The position numbers and the translations under genes are program-made. The notes beneath the pieces are model-generated. The model was not told the origin of the DNA. It made no database searches and was given only the letters and a program-made list of their open reading frames with translations. Shown piece after piece: positions 18,012-27,158 of a stretch of 64,000 nt of DNA. This stretch comes from Oxalobacteraceae bacterium UBA6018. Lineage in GTDB: Bacteria > Pseudomonadota > Gammaproteobacteria > Burkholderiales > Burkholderiaceae_D. The first letter of the stretch is position 1. The number at the start of each line of letters is the position of its first letter. The stretch covers positions 52,727 to 116,726 of the forward strand of contig DIZW01000100.1 in NCBI GenBank assembly GCA_002428015.1, written 5' to 3'.

Positions 18012-21000
18012 ATGAAAAACAGCAGCAAGCACCAGCGCATTCGCACCAGCCATCGCCACCGGGCCAGGTCGTTCTCGGCATTCCTGCTGGCGGTCAACGT
18101 GACCTGCCACGTACAGGCCCAGGAAGCGCCGCCGCCGGCCCCGCGCGAGGCCGACGCCGCCACCCCCGACGCCAAGGTGGTCGTCACCGGCACCCGGTTG
18201 ATCAGCCGCGGCTTTCTCGCCCCCACGCCGGTCACCGTCGTCGATGCCCAGGAACTCAAGCTGGCCGGCACGCAAAACCTGGAAGTGCTGCTGTCGGACA
18301 CGCCGCAATTTACCGCCAACCAGCTGAGCAGCCCCACCGCCAACACGGTCCAGGCCGGCCAGCCGTCCGGCACGTCCACCCTGAACCTGCGCAACCTGGG
18401 CCCCACCCGCAACCTGGTGCTGGTCAACGGCCGCCGCTTCGCCATCACCGGCCCCGACTTCACCACCGACATCAACACCATTCCCTCGGCACTGGTCAAG
18501 CGCATCGAGACCGTGACCGGCGGCTCGTCCGCCGTGTACGGCTCGGACGCCATTTCCGGCGTGGTCAACTTCATCATGCGCGACAATTTCCAGGGCGCGG
18601 AACTGAACGTCCAGAAGACCATGGACCAGCCGACCCACACGCCCACCACCAGCGTCGACCTGACCTTGGGCGGCAATTTCGACGACGGCAAGGGCAACAT
18701 GGTGGTATCGGTCAATTACATGGACCGCCAGGGCTATACCCGCGGCGAGCGCGGCGGCTGGGCCATGCCCTCGCTGGGCGACGGCTGCGTGACGGCCGCG
18801 TCGTGGTCCAGCACCACGGCCGGCATCCCGCAGTCCGTTCCGTCCGGGCAGACCTGCCTGTCGGCGGGCGGGCGCCCGGGCCTGATCTTCAGCGGCTCGT
18901 CGAACGTGCCCACTGGGCGCATCGGCAACCTGCCCACGGTCGGCTCGGCCAGTTCCAATCCGGCGCTGGATGCTGCCCTGCGCGCGGCCGGCCTGGGCGG
19001 CGTGACCACCCTGGGCGCGATTTTCGACAACACCGGCAAGGTCGTGCGTCCCTACGCCGCCCCCGGCGACGCCTACGACCTCGGTCCCCTGTCGTACATG
19101 ATCACGCCGCAAAAACGCTGGATGACCAACGCCTTCGGCCACTACGACTTCAACGAGCACGTCACCGGCTACCTGGAAACCCACTTCAGCAGCAACTCGG
19201 CCAGCGTACAGATCGCGCCGACCAGCGCCGGCGGCAACTTCCTGTTCAACACCAACAATCCCAACCTGAGCCCGCAGATGCAGGAAGTGCTGCACCAGCT
19301 GGACCTGCGCGAAACCGGCACCACCCGCGTGACCAACGGCGCCGCGTCGCTGACCACCGTGGCCGGCGACGGGCTGGCCGTGCTCAACCTGAACCGCCGC
19401 TTCTCCGACCTGGGCGGGCGCGTGGCCGACACCGACCACAATGTCTACCGCATCGCGCTCGGCGTGCGCGGCGACCTGCCCAACGTGGGCGAAACCTACC
19501 TGCGCGACCTGAAATACGACGCCTACTACACCACCAGCCGCACCACCGAAACGCAGAACCAGGGCGGCTCCATTTCGCTCAGCCGCTTCCAGAACGCGGT
19601 GCTGGCGCAAAACGGCGCGGCGCCGGTGCTCAATCCCTTCGGCCAGAACCTCACCAGCGCGGCCAGGGACGCCATTTCCATTTCGTCCAAGTCGTCCATC
19701 CTGGCCGAGCAAAAAGGCATGGTGGCCAACCTGACCGGCCAGCTGCTCACGCTGCCATCGGGCGCGGTGGACTTTTCCGCCGGCGCCGAGCGGCGCTACT
19801 CGTACAGCGAATACAGCCCGGACATGTTCCTGGCGTCGGGAGACGTATCCGGCTGGAACGCGGCGCGCCCCACCAAGGGCTCGTCCACCGTCAAGGAATT
19901 CTTCGGCGAAGCGCGCGTGCCGCTGCTGGCCGATCAGCCGTTCGCCAAGCGTCTGAGCGTCAGCGGCGCGTTCCGCCGCTCCGACTACGACATCGCCTCG
20001 GTTGGCAAGGTGTGGACCAACTCGGTAGGCACGGAATGGACCCCGGTCGAGAGCATCACCTTCCGCGCGCAAAAGCAAAAGTCGATCCGCGCCCCCAACG
20101 TGGGCGAGCTGTTCGGCGGCCAGGGCACCAACGGCCCCACCGCCACCGACCCGTGCTCGAGCCGCCAGCCGGCCGCCCAGCAGACCGCCGCCGTGCGCGC
20201 CCTGTGCGTGGCCACCGGCGTGCCCTCCAACCTGGTGTTCGACCCATCGGTGCAGCCGTCGAATTTTCTCACCCAGATCGTGGGCGGCAACCCGGACCTG
20301 CATGCCGAAACGTCGCACACCACCACCGTCGGCGTGGTGCTCGCACCGGCGGCGATCAAGGGCCTGCAACTGAGCGTGGACTACTACAAGATCACTCTCG
20401 ACGATGCCATCTCGACCCTGGGCGGCGGCGGCATCCAGTCGGTGCTCAACCTGTGCTACAACACCATCCAGAGCGCCGCCAGCGTGTACTGCAAGGCCAT
20501 CAACCGCGATCCGATCACCGGCCAGATCGCCGCGCCAACCTACGTCATGACGACGGCGGCCAACATCGGCGGCATCGCCACCAGCGGCGTCGACCTGGCC
20601 GGACACTACGGCCTTCGCACCGACTGGGGCATGGCTGGCGCCACGCGCTGGAATGTCGACACCAACTGGACCTACGTCGACGAGCTGACCTTCACCCCGA
20701 TCCAGGACCTGCCGGCGCTGAAAAACCACTGCGCCGGCACCTGGGGCGGCACCTGCGGACAGCCCGTGCCGCACTGGAAAGGCACGGCGCGCCTGAGCAT
20801 GAAGAGCGGCAAGCTGCTGATCTCGGCCCGCGCCCGCTACACCGGCCCGGTGACGGTCGACTCGTACGCGCTGGCCACCAACGCCCCGGCGTTGGACTCG
20901 CTGACCAATCCGAAGATCAAGGCCTACACCTACCTGGACCTGACGGCCGGCTACGACGTGACCAATGCCATCAGCCTGACCGGCGGCGTGCGCAACCTGC

Positions 21001-21116
21001 TGGACAAGGACCCGCCTATCCTGGGGTCGTCCCAACTGCCAGGCAGCAACACGATTCCGGCCACGTACGATACGTCAGGGCGCTCGATGTTTCTGACTTT
21101 AAACGTTAAGCTGTAA
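18012..21116 (+). CDS. TonB-dependent outer-membrane receptor (pectin/hemicellulose locus)
   Basis: A 1034-residue outer-membrane transporter. A basic signal peptide ends near residue 37 (VTCHVQAQ), followed by a TonB-box-like region (KVVVTGTRL), the plug domain (about 55-185; GSSAVYGSDAISGVVNFIMR) and a 22-strand barrel, with RSMFLTLNVKL at the C-terminus. A GAGG-type ribosome site lies just before the ATG. It is followed after 21 bases by the GH28 gene and then GH43, so it most likely imports the oligosaccharides these enzymes make. The ligand is inferred from neighbours only. Confidence 0.93.
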   Translation: MKNSSKHQRIRTSHRHRARSFSAFLLAVNVTCHVQAQEAPPPAPREADAATPDAKVVVTGTRLISRGFLAPTPVTVVDAQELKLAGTQNLEVLLSDTPQFTANQLSSPTANTVQAGQPSGTSTLNLRNLGPTRNLVLVNGRRFAITGPDFTTDINTIPSALVKRIETVTGGSSAVYGSDAISGVVNFIMRDNFQGAELNVQKTMDQPTHTPTTSVDLTLGGNFDDGKGNMVVSVNYMDRQGYTRGERGGWAMPSLGDGCVTAASWSSTTAGIPQSVPSGQTCLSAGGRPGLIFSGSSNVPTGRIGNLPTVGSASSNPALDAALRAAGLGGVTTLGAIFDNTGKVVRPYAAPGDAYDLGPLSYMITPQKRWMTNAFGHYDFNEHVTGYLETHFSSNSASVQIAPTSAGGNFLFNTNNPNLSPQMQEVLHQLDLRETGTTRVTNGAASLTTVAGDGLAVLNLNRRFSDLGGRVADTDHNVYRIALGVRGDLPNVGETYLRDLKYDAYYTTSRTTETQNQGGSISLSRFQNAVLAQNGAAPVLNPFGQNLTSAARDAISISSKSSILAEQKGMVANLTGQLLTLPSGAVDFSAGAERRYSYSEYSPDMFLASGDVSGWNAARPTKGSSTVKEFFGEARVPLLADQPFAKRLSVSGAFRRSDYDIASVGKVWTNSVGTEWTPVESITFRAQKQKSIRAPNVGELFGGQGTNGPTATDPCSSRQPAAQQTAAVRALCVATGVPSNLVFDPSVQPSNFLTQIVGGNPDLHAETSHTTTVGVVLAPAAIKGLQLSVDYYKITLDDAISTLGGGGIQSVLNLCYNTIQSAASVYCKAINRDPITGQIAAPTYVMTTAANIGGIATSGVDLAGHYGLRTDWGMAGATRWNVDTNWTYVDELTFTPIQDLPALKNHCAGTWGGTCGQPVPHWKGTARLSMKSGKLLISARARYTGPVTVDSYALATNAPALDSLTNPKIKAYTYLDLTAGYDVTNAISLTGGVRNLLDKDPPILGSSQLPGSNTIPATYDTSGRSMFLTLNVKL

Positions 21117-21137
21117 TCCCTTGCGCCAGGAGCCACC

Positions 21138-22679
21138 ATGACCGACCTACCCGCCCGCGCCCTGCCCGGCACCTTGCCGGACACCTTGCCCATCGACGCC
21201 CGCCGGCGGCGCCTCGCCGCGGCGCTGGCGACCGGCCTGCTCGGCCCCTTGCTCTGCGCGCCCGCCAGGGCGGCGCCGTGCACGGACACGCCGGCCTGGG
21301 CCGACCAGCTGCGGCGCGAGCTCGACGCCATGGCGGCCGGCCTGACGCGCACGTTGCGGCCATGGCCGGTGCCCAAGCGCATCTTCCGGCCCGAGCAGTA
21401 CGGTCATGACGGCAGCCAGCCCGCCCGGCTGGCCACGCCCGCCATCCAGCGCGCGGTGGACGCCTGCGCCGCGGCCGGCGGCGGCGTGGTGCTGCTGGGC
21501 CAAGGCGAGTACCTGAGCGGCACCATCGACCTGCGCTCGGGCGTCATGCTGGAAATCGGCGCCGGCAGCAGCCTGCTGGCCAGCACCAGCATGGACGACT
21601 ATCCGACCCGCCAGGCCAAACGCCTAACGGTCCAGGACAGCAACATGGGCATGAACCAGTCGCTCATCTTCGCCGAAGGTTGCGAGCGGGTCGGCATCCG
21701 CGGCAAAGGCACCATCGACGGGCGCGGCACCCAGGCCAACTTCCCGGGCCAGGAAACGGCCGGCTCCACGCCCGGGCGGCCCTTCCTGGTGCGCATGCTC
21801 GACTGCAAAAACGTGGTAATCCAGGGCATCCACATGCAGAATTCGCCCTGCTGGATGCAGAATTACCTCAACTGCGAGGACCTGCTCATCGACGGCATCC
21901 ACGTCGAGAACCAGGTCAACCACAACAACGACGGCATCGACATCGACGGTTGCCGCCGCGTGATCGTGCGCAACAGCTTCATCAATGCGGAGGACGACGG
22001 CCTGTGCTTCAAGGGCGCCAGCCAGCGCCCGACGGAAAACGTGCTGGTCGAAAATTGCCAGCTCTTCAGCACCTGCAACGCCCTCAAGTTCGGCACCGAT
22101 TCGCAGGGCGACTTCCGCAACATCCTGGTGCGCAAGGTGGTGCTGGGCGGGCCGTCCGCCGCGATGCCGGCGATGAAGCGGCGCAAGGCCGACGGCGGCA
22201 TCTCGTGGGAAACCGTGGACGGCGGCACCGTCGAGCGCGTGCTGGTGCACGACGCTCACATCGTGCGCAGCGAAAGCCCGCTGTTCCTGCGCCTGGGCGA
22301 CCGCGGACGGGTGCGGCCCGAGCAGCCCCGTCCGCCGGCCGGCACCCTGCGCCATATCGTGTTCGACCGCATTACCGGCGAGGACAACGGCATGCGCGGC
22401 TCGTTCTTCACCGGCGTGGGCGACAAGGCCATCGAACACGTGCTGCTGCGCGACGTGACCATCGCCATGGCGGGCACGGCGCAGCCGGCGGCCAGGCCGG
22501 CCGACATTCCGGAGTCGCCCGCCGATTATCCGGACCCGCACATGTTTTCCACCGTGATGCCGGCGTATGGCTTATGGACGCGCCACCTGCGCCATCTGCA
22601 CCTAGTGCGCGTACGCTTTACCAGCACGGCCGCCGATGCGCGGCCGATGCTGCTGCAAGACGCCGGCGGGGACTGCTGA
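21138..22679 (+). CDS. GH28 family glycosidase (polygalacturonase type)
   Basis: A 513-residue exported right-handed beta-helix enzyme of the polygalacturonase family, acting on galacturonan or rhamnogalacturonan. A twin-arginine-like leader (DARRRRLAAALATGLLG, about 20-36) precedes mature sequence with a helix-start block (PAIQRAVDACAAAGGGVVLL). The family active-site region appears as NNDGIDIDGC (about 257-266) and AEDDGLCFKG (about 281-290), which carry the catalytic Asp residues. AGGAG lies 6 bases before the ATG. It is in one transcript with the receptor upstream and GH43 downstream. Confidence 0.9.
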   Translation: MTDLPARALPGTLPDTLPIDARRRRLAAALATGLLGPLLCAPARAAPCTDTPAWADQLRRELDAMAAGLTRTLRPWPVPKRIFRPEQYGHDGSQPARLATPAIQRAVDACAAAGGGVVLLGQGEYLSGTIDLRSGVMLEIGAGSSLLASTSMDDYPTRQAKRLTVQDSNMGMNQSLIFAEGCERVGIRGKGTIDGRGTQANFPGQETAGSTPGRPFLVRMLDCKNVVIQGIHMQNSPCWMQNYLNCEDLLIDGIHVENQVNHNNDGIDIDGCRRVIVRNSFINAEDDGLCFKGASQRPTENVLVENCQLFSTCNALKFGTDSQGDFRNILVRKVVLGGPSAAMPAMKRRKADGGISWETVDGGTVERVLVHDAHIVRSESPLFLRLGDRGRVRPEQPRPPAGTLRHIVFDRITGEDNGMRGSFFTGVGDKAIEHVLLRDVTIAMAGTAQPAARPADIPESPADYPDPHMFSTVMPAYGLWTRHLRHLHLVRVRFTSTAADARPMLLQDAGGDC

Positions 22680-22720
22680 CCGTGGCGACCCATCGCCCAC
22701 CGCATCTTCCGACGAGCGCC

Positions 22721-24340
22721 ATGCGCGCCCTGGCCGTATTGCTGTCCGCCGCCGCGATGCTCGCCGCGGTGGGCATGGCCGGCGCGGCGGCGCCACGCGA
22801 GCAGCCACGCACATTTCACAACCCGATCATCTACGCCGATTATTCCGATCCTGACGTGATCCGCGTGGACCGCGATTACTATCTGGTCGCCTCCAGCTTT
22901 CATTTCTCGCCCGGCATTCCGGTGCTCAAGTCCAGGGACCTGGTGCACTGGAGCATCGCCGCTCACGTGCTTGCCAGGCTGCCTTTCCACCCCGCCTACG
23001 ATATCGGCCTGCCGTACAGTCTCACCGACAGCATCTCCAAACCGGTCGGCCCCGGCTTGCGCTACGCCGGCGGCGTGTGGGCGCCATCCATCCGCCAGCA
23101 CGACGGCAGGTTCTATGTGTACTGGGCCACGCCGGACGAAGGCATCTTCATGAGCATGGCGGCGCACCCGGAAGGGCCGTGGTCGGCGCCGGTGACCGTG
23201 CTGCCCGGCCCCGGCTATGAGGATCCGTGCCCGTTCTGGGACGACGACGGCAAGGCCTACCTGGTGCACTCCAGGGTAGGCGCCGGGCCGATCATTTTGC
23301 ACGCCATGAAGCCGGACGGCACCGCCCTGCTCGACGCAGGCAAGACCATCATCGAGGACAAGCTCGCCCTGCCGGTGCTGGAAGGCCCGAAGGTGTACAA
23401 GCGCAACGGGTACTACTACATCTTCGCGCCGTTCGGCGGCGTGGAAACGGGCGGCCAGGCGGTCATGCGCGCCAGGAGCGTTGACGGGCCGTATGAACAC
23501 CGGGTCGTGCTCACGCCCGGCAACGGGCTCAATGGGCCGCACCAGGGCGGCTGGGTCGACACGCCATCGGGCCAGGGGTGGTTCGTCCACTTCAACAGCA
23601 CCGGCGCGTTTGGCAGGATCACCTATCTGCAGCCGGTGACCTGGAAAGACGACTGGCCGGAGATGGGCCAGGCCGGCATGCCCGTGTCCACGGCGGCCTA
23701 CCCGGACAGCGGCGCGCTGTCGCGCGACCGGCTGCAGGACAGCGACGAATTCTCCAGCGGCCGGCTGGGCCTGCAATGGTCGTGGAACCACAACCCGGAC
23801 GACGCGCGCTGGAGCCTGACGCAGCGGCGCGGCTTCATGCGCCTTGGCGCGGCCAGGGCGCGCCACCTGGTCGGCGCGCGCAATACGCTCACCCAGATCT
23901 TGCAGGGGCCCGCGACGGACATCGCCACGCGGCTCGACATCGGCGCGCTGGGCGAGGGGCAACGCGCCGGGCTGGTGCTGTTCGGCGTGCGCGCGCCATG
24001 GATCGGCGTGGTGCGTGAGAACGGCGTCAATTTCATCACCTATGCGGAAGGCGGTCAAGAGACCCGCGGCGCCGCGCTGGCCGGCGCCTCCATCGTCCTG
24101 CGGGCCCAGGTGCGCGCGGATCAAACCGTACAGTTTTCTTACGCCCTGCATGCACGCGGGCCGTTCGTGGCGCTCGGCCCGGTCACCCGGCTGGCCCGCT
24201 TCTCGTGGTGGAAAGGCAGCCGGCCCGGGCTGTTCACCTACATCAAGGCGGACGACGACGAGGCGAAACAGGCCGGCGCCGCGGGCCGGATCGTCGAAAA
24301 CTTCGTCGATGTCGATTGGTTCAGGGTGTCAAGGCGTTAG
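22721..24340 (+). CDS. GH43 family beta-xylosidase/arabinofuranosidase
   Basis: A 539-residue secreted five-bladed propeller enzyme with a C-terminal beta-sandwich. After a signal peptide (ALAVLLSAAAMLAAVGMAGA) come the general-base Asp in YADYSDPDVIRV (about residue 42), the pKa-modulating Asp in EDPCPFWDDDGKAYLV (about 167-182) and the acid Glu in VLEGPKVYKRNGYYY (about 217-231). Residues about 335-535 form the concanavalin-like domain typical of GH43 xylosidases. A GTG at 22682, just after the GH28 stop, is an alternative start adding 13 residues. It acts with GH28 on pectic or xylan side chains. Confidence 0.9.
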   Translation: MRALAVLLSAAAMLAAVGMAGAAAPREQPRTFHNPIIYADYSDPDVIRVDRDYYLVASSFHFSPGIPVLKSRDLVHWSIAAHVLARLPFHPAYDIGLPYSLTDSISKPVGPGLRYAGGVWAPSIRQHDGRFYVYWATPDEGIFMSMAAHPEGPWSAPVTVLPGPGYEDPCPFWDDDGKAYLVHSRVGAGPIILHAMKPDGTALLDAGKTIIEDKLALPVLEGPKVYKRNGYYYIFAPFGGVETGGQAVMRARSVDGPYEHRVVLTPGNGLNGPHQGGWVDTPSGQGWFVHFNSTGAFGRITYLQPVTWKDDWPEMGQAGMPVSTAAYPDSGALSRDRLQDSDEFSSGRLGLQWSWNHNPDDARWSLTQRRGFMRLGAARARHLVGARNTLTQILQGPATDIATRLDIGALGEGQRAGLVLFGVRAPWIGVVRENGVNFITYAEGGQETRGAALAGASIVLRAQVRADQTVQFSYALHARGPFVALGPVTRLARFSWWKGSRPGLFTYIKADDDEAKQAGAAGRIVENFVDVDWFRVSRR

Positions 24341-24410
24341 CGGAGACTGGCCGCCGCTGCGCCGGGCGGCGCGCCATCGGGAACGCGATCGGGCAGGCGC
24401 GCGGTCGCCG

Positions 24411-25100
24411 CTACGCCACCACGAAGCCGTATTCGAGCATCAGCGCGGCGGCCTGGCGGTTCGAGATCAACGCACCCTTGAACATGGCGGCATGGCTCAG
24501 CTTGACGCCGGTGATGTCGGCTCCGCGCAGGTCGGCGCCCTCGAAGTGCGCATCCTTCATCTGCGCGTGGCGGATGCTGCAGTCCTCGAACACGGCCTGG
24601 CGGAAGTCGCAGCCGGACAGATCGGCATCCTGGAAATCAAGCGCCACCAGGCGCGCCTTTTTGAACGACAGGCGGCGCAGGTCCGCCCCCACCATGCGCG
24701 ACTGCTCGAACGTCAGGCCCAGGTGGCTTGCCTCCTCGAAACTAGCCCCGGTCAACTTACATTCGGTAAAGTGCGCCGAGGCCAGCCTGGCGCGCCGGAA
24801 GCTGCTGTTGTTGAAGTCGCAGGCCTCGAAGCGGGCGTCGACCAGGTCGGCCGCCTGCAAGTCGGCCTGCCCGGCGCGGCAGCGGTGCCAGGTGGTGCGC
24901 GCCAGGGAGGCCGCGTACAGCGAGGCACCGGCCAGCGAACAATTGCTGAAATAGGCGTCGGACAGCGCCAGGCGGGCCAGGTCGGCCCCATCGAAATCGC
25001 AGTTCTCAAAGCGCAGCGGCGCGCCGCCATCCTTGAGCAAGGCGACCAGGTCGGCGCGCGATGGCGTAGCGCCGGTGACGGTGAAAGCGGCTTGCTGCAT
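24411..25100 (-). CDS. Qnr-like pentapeptide-repeat protein
   Basis: A 229-residue protein built of A(D/N)LXX-type repeats over about residues 28-200 (FDGADLARLALSDAYF, FEGADLRGADITGVKL), which fold as a right-handed quadrilateral helix. The C-terminal helix (LISNRQAAALMLEYGFVV) resembles the dimer-forming tail of Qnr proteins, which mimic DNA and protect gyrase from quinolones. Whether this one does so is unknown. The start at 25100 has GGGAA 8 bases before it. It converges on GH43 and is divergent from the JmjC gene. Confidence 0.85.
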   Translation of the reverse strand: MQQAAFTVTGATPSRADLVALLKDGGAPLRFENCDFDGADLARLALSDAYFSNCSLAGASLYAASLARTTWHRCRAGQADLQAADLVDARFEACDFNNSSFRRARLASAHFTECKLTGASFEEASHLGLTFEQSRMVGADLRRLSFKKARLVALDFQDADLSGCDFRQAVFEDCSIRHAQMKDAHFEGADLRGADITGVKLSHAAMFKGALISNRQAAALMLEYGFVVA

Positions 25101-25313
25101 GGGCGATTCCCGAATTGTGGATAGTCCGAACCGGACCGAGGCGGTCATTTTATCGTTGAAAAAAGTAAGCGCAAGCCCGTAGCACCTGCGCCCCGGATCG
25201 ACGCCGGCGCTTTTGGTGCCACGTGGCCGCTGACGGTCCGCCGGCGGCGCGCGCCGAACGCCCGATGCCATGGATGGTATATGCTATGGCCCCCGATGCA
25301 TGAGTAGCCACCG

Positions 25314-26285
25314 ATGGCGGCAGCAGAAATTATGTCGAAAGAAAAAACGTCAACGCTGCGCGCGCCGGCGGCCCGCGTCACGCCGCGGGTGTTGCCGCCC
25401 CTGCCTAACGCCGCGGCCAGCTCGCCCGAGGAAGCCCTCGCCCGCAAGCTAGCCCGGGAACAGAGGGATGCGCAGGTGCGCGGCGTCACCTCGATTCACG
25501 CCATGCGCGAGGCCATCCGGCAGGCCGCCCGCACGCTGCCGGCGTGCTCCACGGTGCCGCGCCTGGGCACGATGGACGCCGCGGCCTTCCGGGCGCGCGC
25601 GGCCCAGGGCCTGCCCTTCATGCTCACCGGCGTGGTCCAGCGCTGGCCGCTGTTCGCCCTCACGCCCGACGTGCTGCGCGAGCGCTTCAGCGACCTGCCC
25701 GTGCGCGCCCGCGTGGGCGACTACATCAACACCGCCTTCGCGCCGGACCGGGCCATGCAGGACATGTCGATGGGCCAGTACCTGGACCTGGTGGACGCCG
25801 GCACCGACGTGCTGCCTCCCTACCTTGGCAACCTTGAGTTGCGCCCGTTCAACGGCATGTGCCACTGGCCGGCCTACTTCGACAAGATGGGGCCGCCGCG
25901 CTTCTGGCTGGGGCCGGCCGGCACGGTCACGCCGCTGCACTGCGATTACGACGACAACGTCTTCGCCCAGGTCTGGGGCACCAAGCGCATCTTCCTGGCG
26001 CCGCCGCATCACGATGAATTCTTGTATCCGAGCGAAGCGAACGCGATCCTGTTCGGCTCGCCCTTCGATCCCGAGGCGCCCGACTTCGGCCGGTTTCCGC
26101 TCGCGCGCGCGGCCACCATGATCGAATGCATCGTCGCGCCGGGCGAGATGCTGTACGTGCCGGCCGGCTGGTATCACCAGGTGCGCGCGCTGACGTTTTC
26201 GCTGTCATCGAACCGCTGGGCCAGGGCCATGCCGTTGGCGCTCAAAGGCGGCGCCGCACTGCGGGCCGACACACCCAAACGCTGA
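25314..26285 (+). CDS. cupin-like JmjC domain protein (Fe(II)/2-oxoglutarate oxygenase)
   Basis: A 323-residue cytosolic protein. A basic, Pro/Ala-rich N-terminus of about 75 residues precedes a cupin_8/JmjC domain (about 95-305). The metal-binding HxD is in TPLHCDYDDN (about 204-213) and the distal His in YVPAGWYHQV (about 281-290), the pattern of factor-inhibiting-HIF-like hydroxylases. LPFMLTGVVQRWP is the usual entry block. The substrate is unknown; relatives are often found beside TonB receptors and glycoside hydrolases. The start may instead be the ATG at 25332; neither has a clear ribosome site. Confidence 0.85.
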   Translation: MAAAEIMSKEKTSTLRAPAARVTPRVLPPLPNAAASSPEEALARKLAREQRDAQVRGVTSIHAMREAIRQAARTLPACSTVPRLGTMDAAAFRARAAQGLPFMLTGVVQRWPLFALTPDVLRERFSDLPVRARVGDYINTAFAPDRAMQDMSMGQYLDLVDAGTDVLPPYLGNLELRPFNGMCHWPAYFDKMGPPRFWLGPAGTVTPLHCDYDDNVFAQVWGTKRIFLAPPHHDEFLYPSEANAILFGSPFDPEAPDFGRFPLARAATMIECIVAPGEMLYVPAGWYHQVRALTFSLSSNRWARAMPLALKGGAALRADTPKR

Positions 26286-26354
26286 AGAAGCGGGCCCAGC
26301 ACGCAAAATTCCTGACGCACCGTTGAAAAACCTAACCCGCTCCTCGGGAGATGT

Positions 26355-27053
26355 ATGCAAGCTATCGTTCTCGTTCCCGGATTGCTCTGTTCAGCAGAAG
26401 CCTTTGCCCCCCAAGTCGCAGGCTTGTGGCCGTTTGGACCTGTTACTGTCGCCTCTACGCTGGAAGGTAAGTCAATCGCCGAGATGGCAGCCGCAATTCT
26501 GGCGACAGCGCCTGCGCGCTTTGCGCTCGTCGGTATTTCGATGGGCGGCTATATTTGCCTTGAAATCATGCGACAGGCACCAGGGCGGGTGCTGAAGCTT
26601 GCGCTTCTCGGCACATCGGCCCGCCCGGATACCGCTGAGCAGATCGACCGGCGCCGGGCTTTGGTCACGAATGCCCGTACCGGTGACTTCGTCGCCTTGG
26701 CGTCGGACGCCTTGAGTTCAATTGTCCACTCGTCGCGAAAGGGTGACTCAACGCTTCGCGAAATAAACGTACGCATGGCGACGACCATCGGTGTCGATCT
26801 CTTCGCACAGCAGACCGATGCGATTATCGCGCGCATCGATAGTCGTCCCAGCCTATCTGCGATATCTGTACCGACGCTTGTTTTGGTCGGAGACTCGGAT
26901 CCCCTCACGCCACCCGAACTATCCGAGGAGATCGCCGCAGCTATTCCCAACGCACGATTGACGGTAGTGCCTCGATGCGGCCATGCCTCGACACTCGAAC
27001 AGCCTGACGCCGTCAACAAAGCCTTGATCGAATGGATAACGGGCCCGGCGTAG
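26355..27053 (+). CDS. alpha/beta hydrolase
   Basis: A 232-residue cytosolic serine hydrolase. The nucleophile elbow GISMGG (about 59-64), the acidic residue in LVGDSDPLTPPE (about 175-186) and the His in PRCGHASTLEQP (about 199-210) form a complete triad; the oxyanion region is LVPGLLCS near the start. GGGAG lies 5-6 bases before the ATG. The substrate is not predictable. Its lower GC and mixed codon use differ from the genes to the left, which may indicate separate acquisition. Confidence 0.85.
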   Translation: MQAIVLVPGLLCSAEAFAPQVAGLWPFGPVTVASTLEGKSIAEMAAAILATAPARFALVGISMGGYICLEIMRQAPGRVLKLALLGTSARPDTAEQIDRRRALVTNARTGDFVALASDALSSIVHSSRKGDSTLREINVRMATTIGVDLFAQQTDAIIARIDSRPSLSAISVPTLVLVGDSDPLTPPELSEEIAAAIPNARLTVVPRCGHASTLEQPDAVNKALIEWITGPA

Positions 27054-27158
27054 TTGGCGCGACAAGCGGGCGCGCGTCCGTCCTCCCTACGACAGAGTAC
27101 GCGATCTTTCAGCAAGCATCGCGAGCGGCTACGGCGCCACTGCGTGCACCGATGATGG

